Assembly: GCA_027310735.1 (NCBI GenBank)
Contig: DAIDAH010000007.1
Span: 1 to 24,354 of the forward strand
Reading direction: 5' to 3'
From: Methylotenera sp.
Lineage (GTDB): Bacteria > Pseudomonadota > Gammaproteobacteria > Burkholderiales > Methylophilaceae
DNA: 24,354 nt
Part shown: positions 6,019 through 16,042 of the stretch, piece by piece
How positions within the stretch are numbered: position 1 is the stretch's first letter
Layout: every line of letters starts with the position of its first letter
The notes under the pieces: model-generated
The model's database searches: none
What the model saw: only the letters and a program-made list of their open reading frames with translations
Told to the model about the DNA's origin: nothing
Translations under genes and position numbers: made by a program

Positions 6019-7466
6019 TAACTTAAACTTTTACTAATCGCGTAAGCACATAATTCCATTAAGCCTTCTGGCATTAGCCCTATCACAAGTAAAGCCAGCG
6101 CATTAACACCCAAGGCAATACGCATATCAACCGGAGCTTCGATTGGAGAGTGATCAATAGGCTCATCAAAATACATCAATTTGATAACACGTAAGTAGTA
6201 AAATGCGCCAATCACTGCCATAAGCACTGCAAATACAACCAACCATAAATACCCTGCCTGTAATGCGGCTTGTAACACGGTAAATTTAGCGTAGAAGCCT
6301 AATGTTGGCGGAACACCAGCCATACTGAACATCACGATCAGCATCAAAAATGCATGCCATGGGCTACGTTGATTTAAGCCTTTCAGGTCATTAAGACTCT
6401 CAGCTTCAAAACCTTTGCGGGACAGAAGTAAAATCATGCCGAACCCAGCGAGCGTCATAATCACATAACTCACTACATAAAACATAGCAGAAATGAAGCC
6501 ATTCATACTCGCGCTCATTAAGCCATACAGAACAAAACCAACGTGTGAGATTGTAGAGTACGCCAGCATTCTTTTCAGATTAGTTTGTGCAATGGCAGTA
6601 ATATTACCGAGTATTATCGATAGCACAGCCATTATCATTAACATTTGTTGCCAGTCCACGACTAACGTTTGCAGCCCTTGAACCAGCATCCTGATAATAA
6701 AAGCAAACGCAGCCAGCTTAGGCACAGAACTAATCAACATTGTCATAGCTGTAGGAGAGCCTTCATAAACATCAGGCACCCACATTTGAAATGGAACAGC
6801 TCCAAGTTTAAAAGCTAATCCAGCAACAATAAATACTAACCCCAAAATCAGTACCGAATGAATTGCTGCGCCGCTCATTAATGCAGCATGAATATCTGAA
6901 ATATTAAGGCTACCCGTCATACCATAGACCATACTCATGCCGTATAGCAGCATGCCTGAAGCCAGCGCACCTAGCACAAAATACTTCATTGCAGCCTCAG
7001 TCGCACGCGCATTATCTCGATCTAACGCTACTAGTGCATATAGACTCAATGACAACAACTCAAGCCCCACATACAACGTCAACATGCTTTGGCCAGAAAC
7101 CATAATCATCATGCCGACTAGTGCAAATAAGACCAAAGAATAAAACTCACCGCGGAACATGTTGCGAAGCTGAAGGTATTGCCGGCTATAGACAAAGATT
7201 AATGATGTACCAAGGAACATCATTAACTTTAAAACATCTGCCATCGGATCATCAACAAAGTTACCCGTAAAAGCGTATGTAACACTGGTGGTATGTGTCG
7301 TAACCGTTACATAGGCCGCAGCTAACAACGCAAACTGGGATAATCCGTAAATAGCAATACGACTACACTTAGTCAAAAATAAGTCGGCAATCAAAACAAT
7401 CATTGCCATGCTTAATATAATAATTTCAGGCAATGCCGTAATGAGGTCGTAACGAATATTTTCCAT
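6018..7466 (-). CDS. nuoN: NADH-quinone oxidoreductase subunit N
   Basis: NuoN is one of three antiporter-like, proton-translocating subunits in the membrane arm of complex I. The 482-residue product is normal in length, with about 14 hydrophobic segments. The pump residues are present: Glu136 in LYVGLELLSLSLYAL (TM5) and Lys220 in FKLGAVPFQMWVPDVYEG (TM7). The C-terminal YYLRVIKLMYFDEP is a recognisable NuoN stretch. It starts at ATG 7466, three bases after the nuoM stop, and overlaps DUF2818 by one base. Confidence 0.97.
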   Translation of the reverse strand: MENIRYDLITALPEIIILSMAMIVLIADLFLTKCSRIAIYGLSQFALLAAAYVTVTTHTTSVTYAFTGNFVDDPMADVLKLMMFLGTSLIFVYSRQYLQLRNMFRGEFYSLVLFALVGMMIMVSGQSMLTLYVGLELLSLSLYALVALDRDNARATEAAMKYFVLGALASGMLLYGMSMVYGMTGSLNISDIHAALMSGAAIHSVLILGLVFIVAGLAFKLGAVPFQMWVPDVYEGSPTAMTMLISSVPKLAAFAFIIRMLVQGLQTLVVDWQQMLMIMAVLSIILGNITAIAQTNLKRMLAYSTISHVGFVLYGLMSASMNGFISAMFYVVSYVIMTLAGFGMILLLSRKGFEAESLNDLKGLNQRSPWHAFLMLIVMFSMAGVPPTLGFYAKFTVLQAALQAGYLWLVVFAVLMAVIGAFYYLRVIKLMYFDEPIDHSPIEAPVDMRIALGVNALALLVIGLMPEGLMELCAYAISKSLS

Positions 7467-7469
7467 GGG

Positions 7470-8969
7470 TTATAGACCTGCTGGCAGCTTGCTTTGCGCA
7501 AGATGAGTAAGAAGTTGGGTTACAGTTGCGTTTGTCATATCTGTGAGTGGTTGCGGGTAGATACCTAAAGCTAATACCAATGTAGCTAAAATCGCCATAA
7601 TCAAAAACTCGCGTTTACTGAGGTCTTTCAAGGCCGCCACATGTTCATTTGCGACCTCACCATAAAACACGCGTTTTACCATCCAAAGTGTATATGCAGC
7701 ACCAAAAATCAAAGTAAATGAGGCTAAAAATGCATACCAGAAATTTGCCTGAATAGCACCTAGTATGACCATGAACTCTCCCACGAAACCTGATGTACCA
7801 GGTAATCCACTATTTGCCATAGCGAAGAACACTGCAAATGCTGCGAATGTTGGCATAGTATTGGCAACACCACCATAAGATTCAATTTGGCGGCTATGTA
7901 CACGGTCATACAACACACCTACAGCCAAGAACATAGCTGCAGATATAAAACCATGCGACACCATTTGTACAATCGCACCATCCAAACCTAAATTATTGAA
8001 TAGGAAAAAACCTAAAGTCACAAAACCCATGTGAGAGATTGATGAATACGCGATGAGCTTTTTCATATCTTTTTGCACTAATGCCACTAAAGCAATATAT
8101 ACAATCGCTATTAATGACAATGCAATCATGTAGCCAGATAAGTAATGTGCGGCATCAGGAGCAATTGGCATAGCAAAACGTAAAAAGCTATATCCACCCA
8201 ATTTCAGCGCAATGGCAGCCAACACAACAGAACCACCTGTAGGCGCTTCTACGTGTGCATCTGGCAACCAAGTATGCACTGGCCACATTGGAATTTTTAC
8301 TGCAAATGCAGCAAAGAAAGCCAAGAAAATAAGCACTTGTACATTAAGTGGCATAGGTAAGTTGTAGTAGTCGATAATCTCGAAACTGCCCGTACTATGA
8401 AACAAAAAGATAAATGCAACCAACATCAATAGTGAACCAAGCAGCGTATACAAGAAGAATTTTACAGTTGCATAAACTCTATTTGGCCCGCCCCAGATAC
8501 CAATGACCAAGAACATTGGAATTAGCATCGCTTCCCAAAATACATAATATAGGATTGCATCCAACGCACTAAACACACCAATCATTAAACCACTCATAAT
8601 TAGGAAGCATGCCATGTACTGCGCAACACGTTTCTCTATCACTTCCCAAGCAGCAATCACAACAATAACCGTTGTAAAACTTGTCAGCAAAATAAGCGGT
8701 ACTGCAATACCATCGGCACCTAAGTGATAATTGATATTAAAAGAAGCTATCCACCTAAAACCTTCTTGAAATTGAAAGCCACCATCTGCAAAATTAAAGT
8801 GCGTATAGAGTGGAACCGTCACCAAAAAGCTAACAATACTACCTGCCAGCGCTAACCAGCGTGTGGTACAGGGCTTATTATCATTAGCCGTAAGCAACAC
8901 TATGACACCTGCCAATACAGGTATCCAGATAGAAAAACTTAAAATATGCTGGGTAAAATATTCAACCAT
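7470..8969 (-). CDS. nuoM: NADH-quinone oxidoreductase subunit M
   Basis: NuoM is the central antiporter-like subunit of the complex I membrane arm. It is 499 residues long, the usual size, and strongly hydrophobic throughout. Key residues are visible: Glu146 in YYVFWEAMLIPM (TM5), Lys225 in FAVKIPMWPVHTWLPDAHV (TM7), and KKLIAYSSISHMGF (303-316) with the broken-helix lysine region. ATG 8969 is seven bases after the nuoL stop, so the two are probably translated in series. Confidence 0.97.
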   Translation of the reverse strand: MVEYFTQHILSFSIWIPVLAGVIVLLTANDNKPCTTRWLALAGSIVSFLVTVPLYTHFNFADGGFQFQEGFRWIASFNINYHLGADGIAVPLILLTSFTTVIVVIAAWEVIEKRVAQYMACFLIMSGLMIGVFSALDAILYYVFWEAMLIPMFLVIGIWGGPNRVYATVKFFLYTLLGSLLMLVAFIFLFHSTGSFEIIDYYNLPMPLNVQVLIFLAFFAAFAVKIPMWPVHTWLPDAHVEAPTGGSVVLAAIALKLGGYSFLRFAMPIAPDAAHYLSGYMIALSLIAIVYIALVALVQKDMKKLIAYSSISHMGFVTLGFFLFNNLGLDGAIVQMVSHGFISAAMFLAVGVLYDRVHSRQIESYGGVANTMPTFAAFAVFFAMANSGLPGTSGFVGEFMVILGAIQANFWYAFLASFTLIFGAAYTLWMVKRVFYGEVANEHVAALKDLSKREFLIMAILATLVLALGIYPQPLTDMTNATVTQLLTHLAQSKLPAGL

Positions 8970-8976
8970 TTTCTTT

Positions 8977-10995
8977 TTATACTTTTGTAAAGAAGGTAAG
9001 CATTAGGAACACGCCAATAATCATGGCGAATGCATAGTGATAAATCAATCCTGTTTGCAGTTTACGCATCACACCAGACAATTTACCAATCAAATTTGCG
9101 GTGCCGTTAACCATGCCACCATCAATTATCTTAACGTCACCAATTTGCCAGAGCTTGTTACCAATAAAGCGTGATCCTGCGGCAAACACTCGATCATTAA
9201 AGCTATCGAAGCCATACTTATTCTCAAGAATATAATAAATAAATGAGAATTTCAGTTGAATTTTGGCAGGAATATCTGGACGCTTAATATAAAAGAACCA
9301 TGCCAGAATTACTCCGGATGCAGCTAACACGAAAGGCAGTGACATGAATCCGTGCAAAGCCATACCCACAGATGAATGAAAAATAGTGTGCCAATGATGA
9401 GTCAGCTCATGCATTGCTGGATGCGATGCTGCATCAACAAAAATGACGCCTTTAAAAAACTCACCAAAAAGCATCGGTTCTACAGCAAAATATCCAATGA
9501 TCAATGAGGGTACTGCCAATAAGATCAACGGCAACTTAATAACCCAACCCGGTTCATGCGGATCATCGGTAGGAGAAAGTCCGTGATGATGAGCATGATC
9601 ATCACCATGATGTGCATCATGCTTTACTACACGCCATTTTTCAGAACCGTGGAACACAAGAAAATACATACGGAAACTGTAAAAAGCTGTAACAAATACA
9701 CTGGCTAATACTGCAAAATATGCAAAACCGCTACCAGAAATAGTCGAGAATTTTGCTGCCTCAATAATGCTATCTTTAGAATAAAAGCCTGATAGAAATG
9801 GCGTACCAATAAGTGCTAGAGACCCTATTAGCGACGTAATCCATGTGACAGGCATATATTTTTTCAAATTACCCATATTACGGATATCTTGATCATGATG
9901 CATGCCCATGATTACAGAACCCGCACCTAGGAATAATAATGCTTTGAAAAAAGCATGCGTCATTAAGTGGAATATTGCTACAGAATAAGCGGATGCACCC
10001 AATGCAACGGTCATATAACCTAGCTGTGAAAGTGTGGAGTAAGCGACAACACGCTTGATATCATTTTGGATAACGCCTAAGAAACCCATAAATAAAGCCG
10101 TGATACTTCCTATAATCATCACAAAGGATAGCGCAGTTGAAGACAATTCAAATAATGGTGACATCCTAGCTACCATGAAGATACCAGCTGTTACCATTGT
10201 CGCCGCGTGAATCAGTGCAGAAATTGGTGTTGGGCCTTCCATCGAATCAGGAAGCCAAACATGCAATGGCACTTGCGCTGACTTACCCATTGCGCCAATG
10301 AACAACAAAATACAAGTTACCGTCATTAACGACCACGAACTGTTGCCAATCAGCGAAATTTGAGCATCAGCCATTTGTGGCGCTACTGAAAATACTGCAG
10401 CATAGTCCAGACTACCAAAGTGAAACAACACCAAACCAATCCCAAGTAAAAAGCCAAAGTCACCAACACGGTTCACCAAAAACGCTTTCAAGTTGGCGTA
10501 AATAGCAGTAGGTCGCGTGAACCAAAAGCCAATCAGCAAATAAGACACTAGACCAACTGCTTCCCAGCCAAAAAACAATTGCATAAAGTTATTACTCATC
10601 ACCAGCATTAACATGGCAAAGGTAAATAAGGATATGTAGCTGAAAAAACGGGCGTAGCCTTTATCTTCATGCATATAGCCAATGGTATAAATATGTACCA
10701 TCAGTGAAACAAAGGTAACAACAACCATCATCATGGCGCTAAGGCGGTCAATTAAGAAGCCAATCTCAAGCGTAATGTTGCCACTCTTTAGCCATGTATA
10801 TACAGCTTCATTAAACACATGGCCAGACATCGCGTCATTTAGCACGAATACAGATAAGACGAATGCTGCGCCAACGCCAAGTATAGTAATAATATGGGCG
10901 CTGGCTCTCGGTAGTTGCTTGCCAAATAAACCCACTACAATTGCAGCAAGCAACGGTAGTAATGGGATTGCTAAGTAAATTTGTTGCATGGTCAT
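8977..10995 (-). CDS. nuoL: NADH-quinone oxidoreductase subunit L
   Basis: NuoL is the distal antiporter-like subunit of complex I, with the long lateral helix that runs along the membrane arm. The product has 672 residues, as in other betaproteobacteria. Motifs: Glu145 in FFGWEAVGLVSYLLIG, Lys238 in GKSAQVPLHVWLPDSMEG, His263 in LIHAATMVTAG, and THAFFKALLFLGAGS at 346-360. A soluble loop at about 458-471 is very rich in His and Asp (KHDAHHGDDHAHHH). The ATG at 10995 has AAGAG six bases upstream; an ATG two codons later (10989) is possible. It follows nuoK by 26 bases. Confidence 0.97.
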   Translation of the reverse strand: MTMQQIYLAIPLLPLLAAIVVGLFGKQLPRASAHIITILGVGAAFVLSVFVLNDAMSGHVFNEAVYTWLKSGNITLEIGFLIDRLSAMMMVVVTFVSLMVHIYTIGYMHEDKGYARFFSYISLFTFAMLMLVMSNNFMQLFFGWEAVGLVSYLLIGFWFTRPTAIYANLKAFLVNRVGDFGFLLGIGLVLFHFGSLDYAAVFSVAPQMADAQISLIGNSSWSLMTVTCILLFIGAMGKSAQVPLHVWLPDSMEGPTPISALIHAATMVTAGIFMVARMSPLFELSSTALSFVMIIGSITALFMGFLGVIQNDIKRVVAYSTLSQLGYMTVALGASAYSVAIFHLMTHAFFKALLFLGAGSVIMGMHHDQDIRNMGNLKKYMPVTWITSLIGSLALIGTPFLSGFYSKDSIIEAAKFSTISGSGFAYFAVLASVFVTAFYSFRMYFLVFHGSEKWRVVKHDAHHGDDHAHHHGLSPTDDPHEPGWVIKLPLILLAVPSLIIGYFAVEPMLFGEFFKGVIFVDAASHPAMHELTHHWHTIFHSSVGMALHGFMSLPFVLAASGVILAWFFYIKRPDIPAKIQLKFSFIYYILENKYGFDSFNDRVFAAGSRFIGNKLWQIGDVKIIDGGMVNGTANLIGKLSGVMRKLQTGLIYHYAFAMIIGVFLMLTFFTKV

Positions 10996-11021
10996 TATTG
11001 ACTCTTATCCTTTTAAACTAT

Positions 11022-11327
11022 CTAGCCTTTTAGTGAATCAAGGTCATCAACGTTGATGGTGCGCAGATTTCTAAACAACACCACCAAAATAGCTAAGCCA
11101 ATCGCAGATTCAGCAGCAGCAACCGTCAATATAAAAAACACAAATACTTGCCCAGCAATGTCATTTAAGTAATGTGAGAAAGCAATAAAATTAAGATTAA
11201 CCGCTAGTAGCATCAGCTCAATTGCCATAAGTAAAATAATCACGTTTTTACGGTTTAAGAATATACCAACAACGCTAATAGCGAATAACAAGGCGCCTAG
11301 CATTAGATAATGAGATAAGCCGACCAT
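11022..11327 (-). CDS. nuoK: NADH-quinone oxidoreductase subunit K
   Basis: NuoK is a small three-helix membrane subunit on the proton path between NuoJ and NuoN. It is 101 residues long, the standard size. The two buried glutamates needed for pumping are present: Glu37 in LLMAIELMLLAVN and Glu73 in VAAAESAIGLAI. The ATG (11327-11325) shares a base with the nuoJ stop (TAATG), so translation is probably coupled. Confidence 0.97.
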   Translation of the reverse strand: MVGLSHYLMLGALLFAISVVGIFLNRKNVIILLMAIELMLLAVNLNFIAFSHYLNDIAGQVFVFFILTVAAAESAIGLAILVVLFRNLRTINVDDLDSLKG

Positions 11328-12016
11328 TATTTAGCCTCTCCATTTTTTTTAGGTTTGTCATTGCTTGCTGTATCAGTAAGTGACTCACTCTCATCTTCAA
11401 GCTCTACAACAGCATCCATTTTAATAATACGAATACGATCTGCTTTTTTCACTAACACTTGCTTTGCAGGGTCCATTGATTTGCTTTCTTTACGATCACG
11501 CAGAGTAAGTGCGATTGCAGACACTATCGCTACCAATAGCACCACTGAAGCCAGCTCAAACGGCAATAAATAATCTGTGTAAAGTACGCGACCTAGCTCT
11601 GCTGTATTACTGTAATCAGCTGGATGCGTCGGCGGAGCGAGTACCTTATCTGCACCAAAGTTACGCACACCTACAATCAGCATCATTTCAACAGCCATCA
11701 TGCCGCCAATTGGCAATGCGACAGGCAGCGCGTTCCAAAAGCCTTCGCGTAATTTATCCAGATTAATATCCAACATCATCACGACGAACAGGAAGAGCAC
11801 CATCACCGCACCCACATATACCAGCACTAGGGCAATTGCCAGAAACTCGGCCTCTAATAACAACCAAATACCCGCTGCGGTAAAAAAAGCCAGCACTAGG
11901 TAGAGTGCCGCATAAACGGGATTACGTGTAGTAATGACCCCTAAAGCCGCAACCAGCAAAATAATCGCTAGTGTATAAAAAACAATGTCTTGAAAATGTA
12001 AGCCGAAAAAAGTCAT
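11327..12016 (-). CDS. nuoJ: NADH-quinone oxidoreductase subunit J
   Basis: NuoJ is a membrane subunit whose third helix changes shape in the coupling mechanism of complex I. It is 229 residues long with five hydrophobic segments. The conserved TM3 stretch LVYVGAVMVLFLFVVMMLD lies at about 65-83. After the last helix (about residue 173) it has a charged cytoplasmic tail of some 55 residues, rich in Lys, Asp and Glu and ending KPKKNGEAK. That tail is longer than in E. coli NuoJ. It starts at ATG 12016, 29 bases after nuoI, and its TAA overlaps the nuoK ATG. Confidence 0.96.
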   Translation of the reverse strand: MTFFGLHFQDIVFYTLAIILLVAALGVITTRNPVYAALYLVLAFFTAAGIWLLLEAEFLAIALVLVYVGAVMVLFLFVVMMLDINLDKLREGFWNALPVALPIGGMMAVEMMLIVGVRNFGADKVLAPPTHPADYSNTAELGRVLYTDYLLPFELASVVLLVAIVSAIALTLRDRKESKSMDPAKQVLVKKADRIRIIKMDAVVELEDESESLTDTASNDKPKKNGEAK

Positions 12017-12045
12017 AGTATTGAGTGTTTATCTAATTAAAATGC

Positions 12046-12537
12046 TTATCTAAAGGCTTTATCAATTGTGCGGTCTGCGGCAATTTGTTTTTCATGTTTA
12101 TCACCTACGGCTAGCAACATGTCTTTTGTGTAAATTAAATCACCACGTTGTTCGCCGTGATAATCAAATACACGCGTCTCTACAATAGAGTCCACTGGGC
12201 ACGACTCTTCACACATACCGCAGAAAATACACTTAGTTAAATCAATGTCGTAACGCGTTGTGCGGCGTGTATTGTCTTCACGTTGCTCAGACTCGATGGT
12301 AATCGCCATGGCTGGGCATACCGCTTCACATAGCTTACAGGCAATACAACGCTCTTCACCATTTGCGTAACGGCGCAGTGCGTGCAAGCCTCGGAAACGA
12401 TTAGATTGCGGTGTACTCTCTTCAGGATACTGAACCGTGATCTTTGGCGCAAAGAAGTAACGTCCAGTGAGCGCCATGCCTTTAAGCAGCTCAACCAGCA
12501 TTAAACTTGATAGTGTGTTTTTAATTTTGCTTATCAT
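12046..12537 (-). CDS. nuoI: NADH-quinone oxidoreductase subunit I
   Basis: NuoI carries the N6a and N6b [4Fe-4S] clusters that pass electrons from NuoG to NuoB. The 163-residue protein has two ferredoxin motifs: CIACKLCEAVCP (Cys64, 67, 70, 74) and CIFCGMCEESCP (Cys103, 106, 109, 113). An N-terminal amphipathic segment (LMLVELLKGMALTGRYFF) fits its position at the membrane surface. It starts at ATG 12537, 20 bases after the nuoH stop. Confidence 0.97.
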   Translation of the reverse strand: MISKIKNTLSSLMLVELLKGMALTGRYFFAPKITVQYPEESTPQSNRFRGLHALRRYANGEERCIACKLCEAVCPAMAITIESEQREDNTRRTTRYDIDLTKCIFCGMCEESCPVDSIVETRVFDYHGEQRGDLIYTKDMLLAVGDKHEKQIAADRTIDKAFR

Positions 12538-12557
12538 ATTATTTTATGGCATAACCT

Positions 12558-13607
12558 TTAATGGAACAAATACGCCCAAGGGGTTTGCATCATACCGCCC
12601 ACAAATACAATCCAAACAATGGTGATAGGAATAAATACTTTCCAGCCTAAACGCATGATTTGATCATAACGGTATCTTGGAAAAGTTGCTCTAAACCATA
12701 AAAAGAAAAATAATAGGAATGCAACTTTCGCTAACAACCATAAGAAACTATCAGGTATAAATGACACTGGCGATAACCAGCCACCAAGGAACATAAGCGC
12801 AGCCAATGTCGCTACTAACCACATGTTCGCATATTCGGCCAAGAAAAATACGGCAAAAGCCATACCAGAGTATTCGACGTGGAAACCAGCAACAATTTCA
12901 GACTCACCTTCAGCCACGTCAAACGGCGCACGATTAGTTTCAGCTACTGCACTAATAAAATAGACAATAAACAATGGAAATAAAGGCAAGAAATACCAAT
13001 GTAAGATTCCGCCAGACTGACCCATGACGATTTTGCCTAGATTAAGTGAGTTTGCACACATCAACACACCAACCAATGAAAAGCCCATCGCAATTTCGTA
13101 CGAAACGATTTGTGCTGCAGAACGTAAGGCGCCTAAAAACGCATATTTGGAATTTGATGCCCAACCAGCAATAATCACACCGTAAACTGCCACAGATGTC
13201 ATCGCCAAGATGTACAACAGACCAGCATCTACATTAGCTAGCACCATATTCAAGTCAAACGGTACAACAGCCCAAGCGGCTAAAGCTGGCGCAATCGCTA
13301 ACACAGGTCCTAATAAGAACAGAGCCTTATTAGAAACAGTTGGCAAAATAATTTCTTTAAACAGTAACTTGATGCCATCAGCCAACGGTTGCAACAGACC
13401 AAAATAACCAACGCGATTTGGGCCAATACGCACCTGCATATAGCCGATGACTTTACGTTCAGCCAAAGTTAAATAAGCGACAGCCCCCATCAGTGGCGCA
13501 ACAATGGCAACGATCTTGATTAGCGTCCAGCCTGTAAGTTGTACGGCAGGCCAGTAACTGCCAAATAAGTTTGCTAGCGTATCTAATATAGGTTGAAATA
13601 TCGCCAT
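12558..13607 (-). CDS. nuoH: NADH-quinone oxidoreductase subunit H
   Basis: NuoH forms the heel of the membrane arm and much of the quinone channel. The 349-residue product has eight or nine hydrophobic segments. The family signatures LAERKVIGYMQVRIGPNRVG (48-67) and the glutamate-rich loop ETNRAPFDVAEGESEIVAG (223-241), which lines the entrance to the proton path, are both intact. The ATG (13607-13605) shares a base with the nuoG TAA stop. Confidence 0.97.
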   Translation of the reverse strand: MAIFQPILDTLANLFGSYWPAVQLTGWTLIKIVAIVAPLMGAVAYLTLAERKVIGYMQVRIGPNRVGYFGLLQPLADGIKLLFKEIILPTVSNKALFLLGPVLAIAPALAAWAVVPFDLNMVLANVDAGLLYILAMTSVAVYGVIIAGWASNSKYAFLGALRSAAQIVSYEIAMGFSLVGVLMCANSLNLGKIVMGQSGGILHWYFLPLFPLFIVYFISAVAETNRAPFDVAEGESEIVAGFHVEYSGMAFAVFFLAEYANMWLVATLAALMFLGGWLSPVSFIPDSFLWLLAKVAFLLFFFLWFRATFPRYRYDQIMRLGWKVFIPITIVWIVFVGGMMQTPWAYLFH

Positions 13608-16042
13608 TAGACACCCGCTTCCATCGTCACAGATTGATCACCTTGATTTTGAGTGGGCAAAAACTTTTCAACAGTAATATCACCCATCAAATCACCCAAA
13701 CCAACAGTATCCTCATGCGCTGCAGCCACCCTGACACAACCCATGGCAACATGATTATCAAGACTAACTATGAGTTCTGCGCTACCTTTATCCTGTTTAA
13801 CCAAAACACGGTCACCATCTACCAAACCAAGATCGGCAAGTTGTTTAGCGCACATACGAGCCATTGGTTTAATGTTGTATTTTGTTTTTTGCAATGGTAA
13901 TGAACGACGCACAATAGGATCAGACTCATATTGCGGCACTTCACCAATCCGTTGTAAGCCATCATGCTTAATGTTAACTTCAATTTCAACTAATTCTTTT
14001 AAGTTATTGTTCAAGCTACGCCATACAACACTTGATGGTTTTTCTCCACCAAATATGGCATCTTTCACTTGCTCACTGGTCTCATAATCAAACCCTTGCA
14101 AACCTAATGTATTCGCCAACACGCGCAGCACTTTCCACGCTGGACGACACTCACCTAATGGTCTAGTCGCAGCAGTAAAGCTTTGTACGCGGCCTTCCAT
14201 ACTCATAAATGTACCTGAGGTCTCACTGAATGGCGCTATTGGTAATAATACATCCGCATTTTCCAAAGCTTGTGATTTAAACATTGTCAGTGCCACAACA
14301 CACTCAGCTTTTTCCATCGCAGCTTTTGCTAATGCAGCATGCTGACAATCCAACTCAGGCTCTACATTAACCAGTAAATAAGCTTTACGAGGCACTTCCA
14401 GCATCGCACGCGCATGCATACCAGTACTATCAGGCATAACACCCATCAGATGCATACCTGTACTGTTTGCAGCAGCTGGCAAGATGCCGCCCTTTGCACC
14501 TGAAATGCCGCCAATAGCCTCAGCCAAGCTGTACATTTCAGTAAAACGCGGGTCGCTTAATGCCATGTTGCCGAGGAAAATACCTACTTTAGGTGAAATC
14601 AAGTCATAGCTCTCACCATGTCCAGCCAAGCTCTCGGCGATAGCTTGCGCATTTGGACGCACTTTAATATCTGCCAATAACTGGGTAAGTGATTTCGGCA
14701 AGCATAATGAAATGCGTTGCAGACCTGACATCGCCTTCAGTATTTGTGCGAGCACATTCACCATATCGTTAGGACGCACAACCACTTTATGCGCAACCCT
14801 CATCAATGGATCATTATCTAAAGGGCTCACCAATGACAACTCTGCACCTTTGGCGACAGCCTTGCGGAAGCGTTGTGCCAACAATGGGTGCTCATTACGC
14901 AAGTTTGAACCAATTACAATAATACGATCTAGCTCTTCAATCTCCTGGATATTGCAACCCATCCAAGGGGTACCTAAACGTTTACCATCAAGCCTGAAGT
15001 CAGTTTGGCGTAGACGGTAATCCACGTTGCCACAATTTAGGCCATTGGCTAACTTTTTAGCAAGATAGCCTTCTTCCATAGTACTATTTGGTGAGACTAA
15101 AACACCTAGCGCCTCACTACCATATTCATTGGTAATATCTTTAATTTGACCGGCTGCAAATTCCAACGCAGTTTTCCAATCAGTTTCGCGCCATTGACCC
15201 TTGTGCTTAATCATTGGCACTTTAAGACGATCCGGACTATTCAAACCTTCGTATGAAAAACGGTCGCGATCTGACAACCAGCACTCGTTAATAGACTCTT
15301 TGTCACGAGGTAATACACGCATCACTTTATTGTCTTTTACGTGTACTTCAATATGTGAACCCAAACCATCATGCGGTGCAATGCTTGGACGACGAGTTAA
15401 CTCCCAGCTACGCGCTGAGTATCTAAATGGTTTGCTTGTAAGCGCGCCCACTGGACATAAGTCGATAATATTGCCGCTTAACTCTGAATTGACGCTTTTA
15501 TCTACGTAAGCGGTAATTTCAGCATGCTCGCCACGGCCAACCATGCCGAGCTCCATCATGCCGCCGACTTCTTGCAGGAAGCGTACGCAACGCGTGCATT
15601 GAATACAACGCGTCATATCAGTACTGACTAATGGACCAATATTCTTATTGAAAACTACGCGCTTCTCTTCTGTATATCGAGAACCGCTTGTGCCATATGC
15701 TACGGCAATATCTTGCAGCTCACACTCGCCACCCTGATCGCATATCGGGCAATCTAGCGGATGATTAATTAGCAAAAACTCCATTACGCTTTGCTGTGCT
15801 TCAATAGCCGCTTTAGAGCGGGTAAAAATCTTCATACCATCAGCTACTGGCGTAGCACATGCAGGCAATGGTTTATTGAATTTCTCCACCTGCACAAGAC
15901 ACATCCGGCAATTCGCCGCAACGGACAGTTTTGGATGGTAGCAAAAGCGAGGAATCGCAATACCAGCTTTATCCGCAGCATCAATAATAGTGCTGCCGTG
16001 CTCTACTTTTAAAGCTTTACCGTCAATTTCAATATTCAGCAT
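13607..16042 (-). CDS. nuoG: NADH-quinone oxidoreductase subunit G
   Basis: NuoG is the large Fe-S subunit of the NADH-oxidising arm. It has 811 residues. Cluster ligands: N1b [2Fe-2S] by Cys34, Cys45, Cys48 and Cys62; N5 by His94, Cys98, Cys101 and Cys107 (HPLDCPICDQGGEC); N4 by Cys146, Cys149, Cys152 and Cys196. The additional N7 cluster of E. coli NuoG is absent: the equivalent stretch (about 218-230, RRPSIAPHDGLGSH) has no Cys, as in mitochondrial-type enzymes. The rest is a molybdopterin oxidoreductase-like domain that no longer needs its cofactor. Start and stop codons share single bases with the nuoF stop and the nuoH start (TAATG at both ends). Confidence 0.97.
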   Translation of the reverse strand: MLNIEIDGKALKVEHGSTIIDAADKAGIAIPRFCYHPKLSVAANCRMCLVQVEKFNKPLPACATPVADGMKIFTRSKAAIEAQQSVMEFLLINHPLDCPICDQGGECELQDIAVAYGTSGSRYTEEKRVVFNKNIGPLVSTDMTRCIQCTRCVRFLQEVGGMMELGMVGRGEHAEITAYVDKSVNSELSGNIIDLCPVGALTSKPFRYSARSWELTRRPSIAPHDGLGSHIEVHVKDNKVMRVLPRDKESINECWLSDRDRFSYEGLNSPDRLKVPMIKHKGQWRETDWKTALEFAAGQIKDITNEYGSEALGVLVSPNSTMEEGYLAKKLANGLNCGNVDYRLRQTDFRLDGKRLGTPWMGCNIQEIEELDRIIVIGSNLRNEHPLLAQRFRKAVAKGAELSLVSPLDNDPLMRVAHKVVVRPNDMVNVLAQILKAMSGLQRISLCLPKSLTQLLADIKVRPNAQAIAESLAGHGESYDLISPKVGIFLGNMALSDPRFTEMYSLAEAIGGISGAKGGILPAAANSTGMHLMGVMPDSTGMHARAMLEVPRKAYLLVNVEPELDCQHAALAKAAMEKAECVVALTMFKSQALENADVLLPIAPFSETSGTFMSMEGRVQSFTAATRPLGECRPAWKVLRVLANTLGLQGFDYETSEQVKDAIFGGEKPSSVVWRSLNNNLKELVEIEVNIKHDGLQRIGEVPQYESDPIVRRSLPLQKTKYNIKPMARMCAKQLADLGLVDGDRVLVKQDKGSAELIVSLDNHVAMGCVRVAAAHEDTVGLGDLMGDITVEKFLPTQNQGDQSVTMEAGV

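Noticed and set aside
9582..9622. Histidine/aspartate-rich loop of NuoL as a metal-binding novelty
   Set aside because: Similar His-rich loops at this place in NuoL are, as far as I recall, common in betaproteobacteria, so it is noted in the gene entry only.
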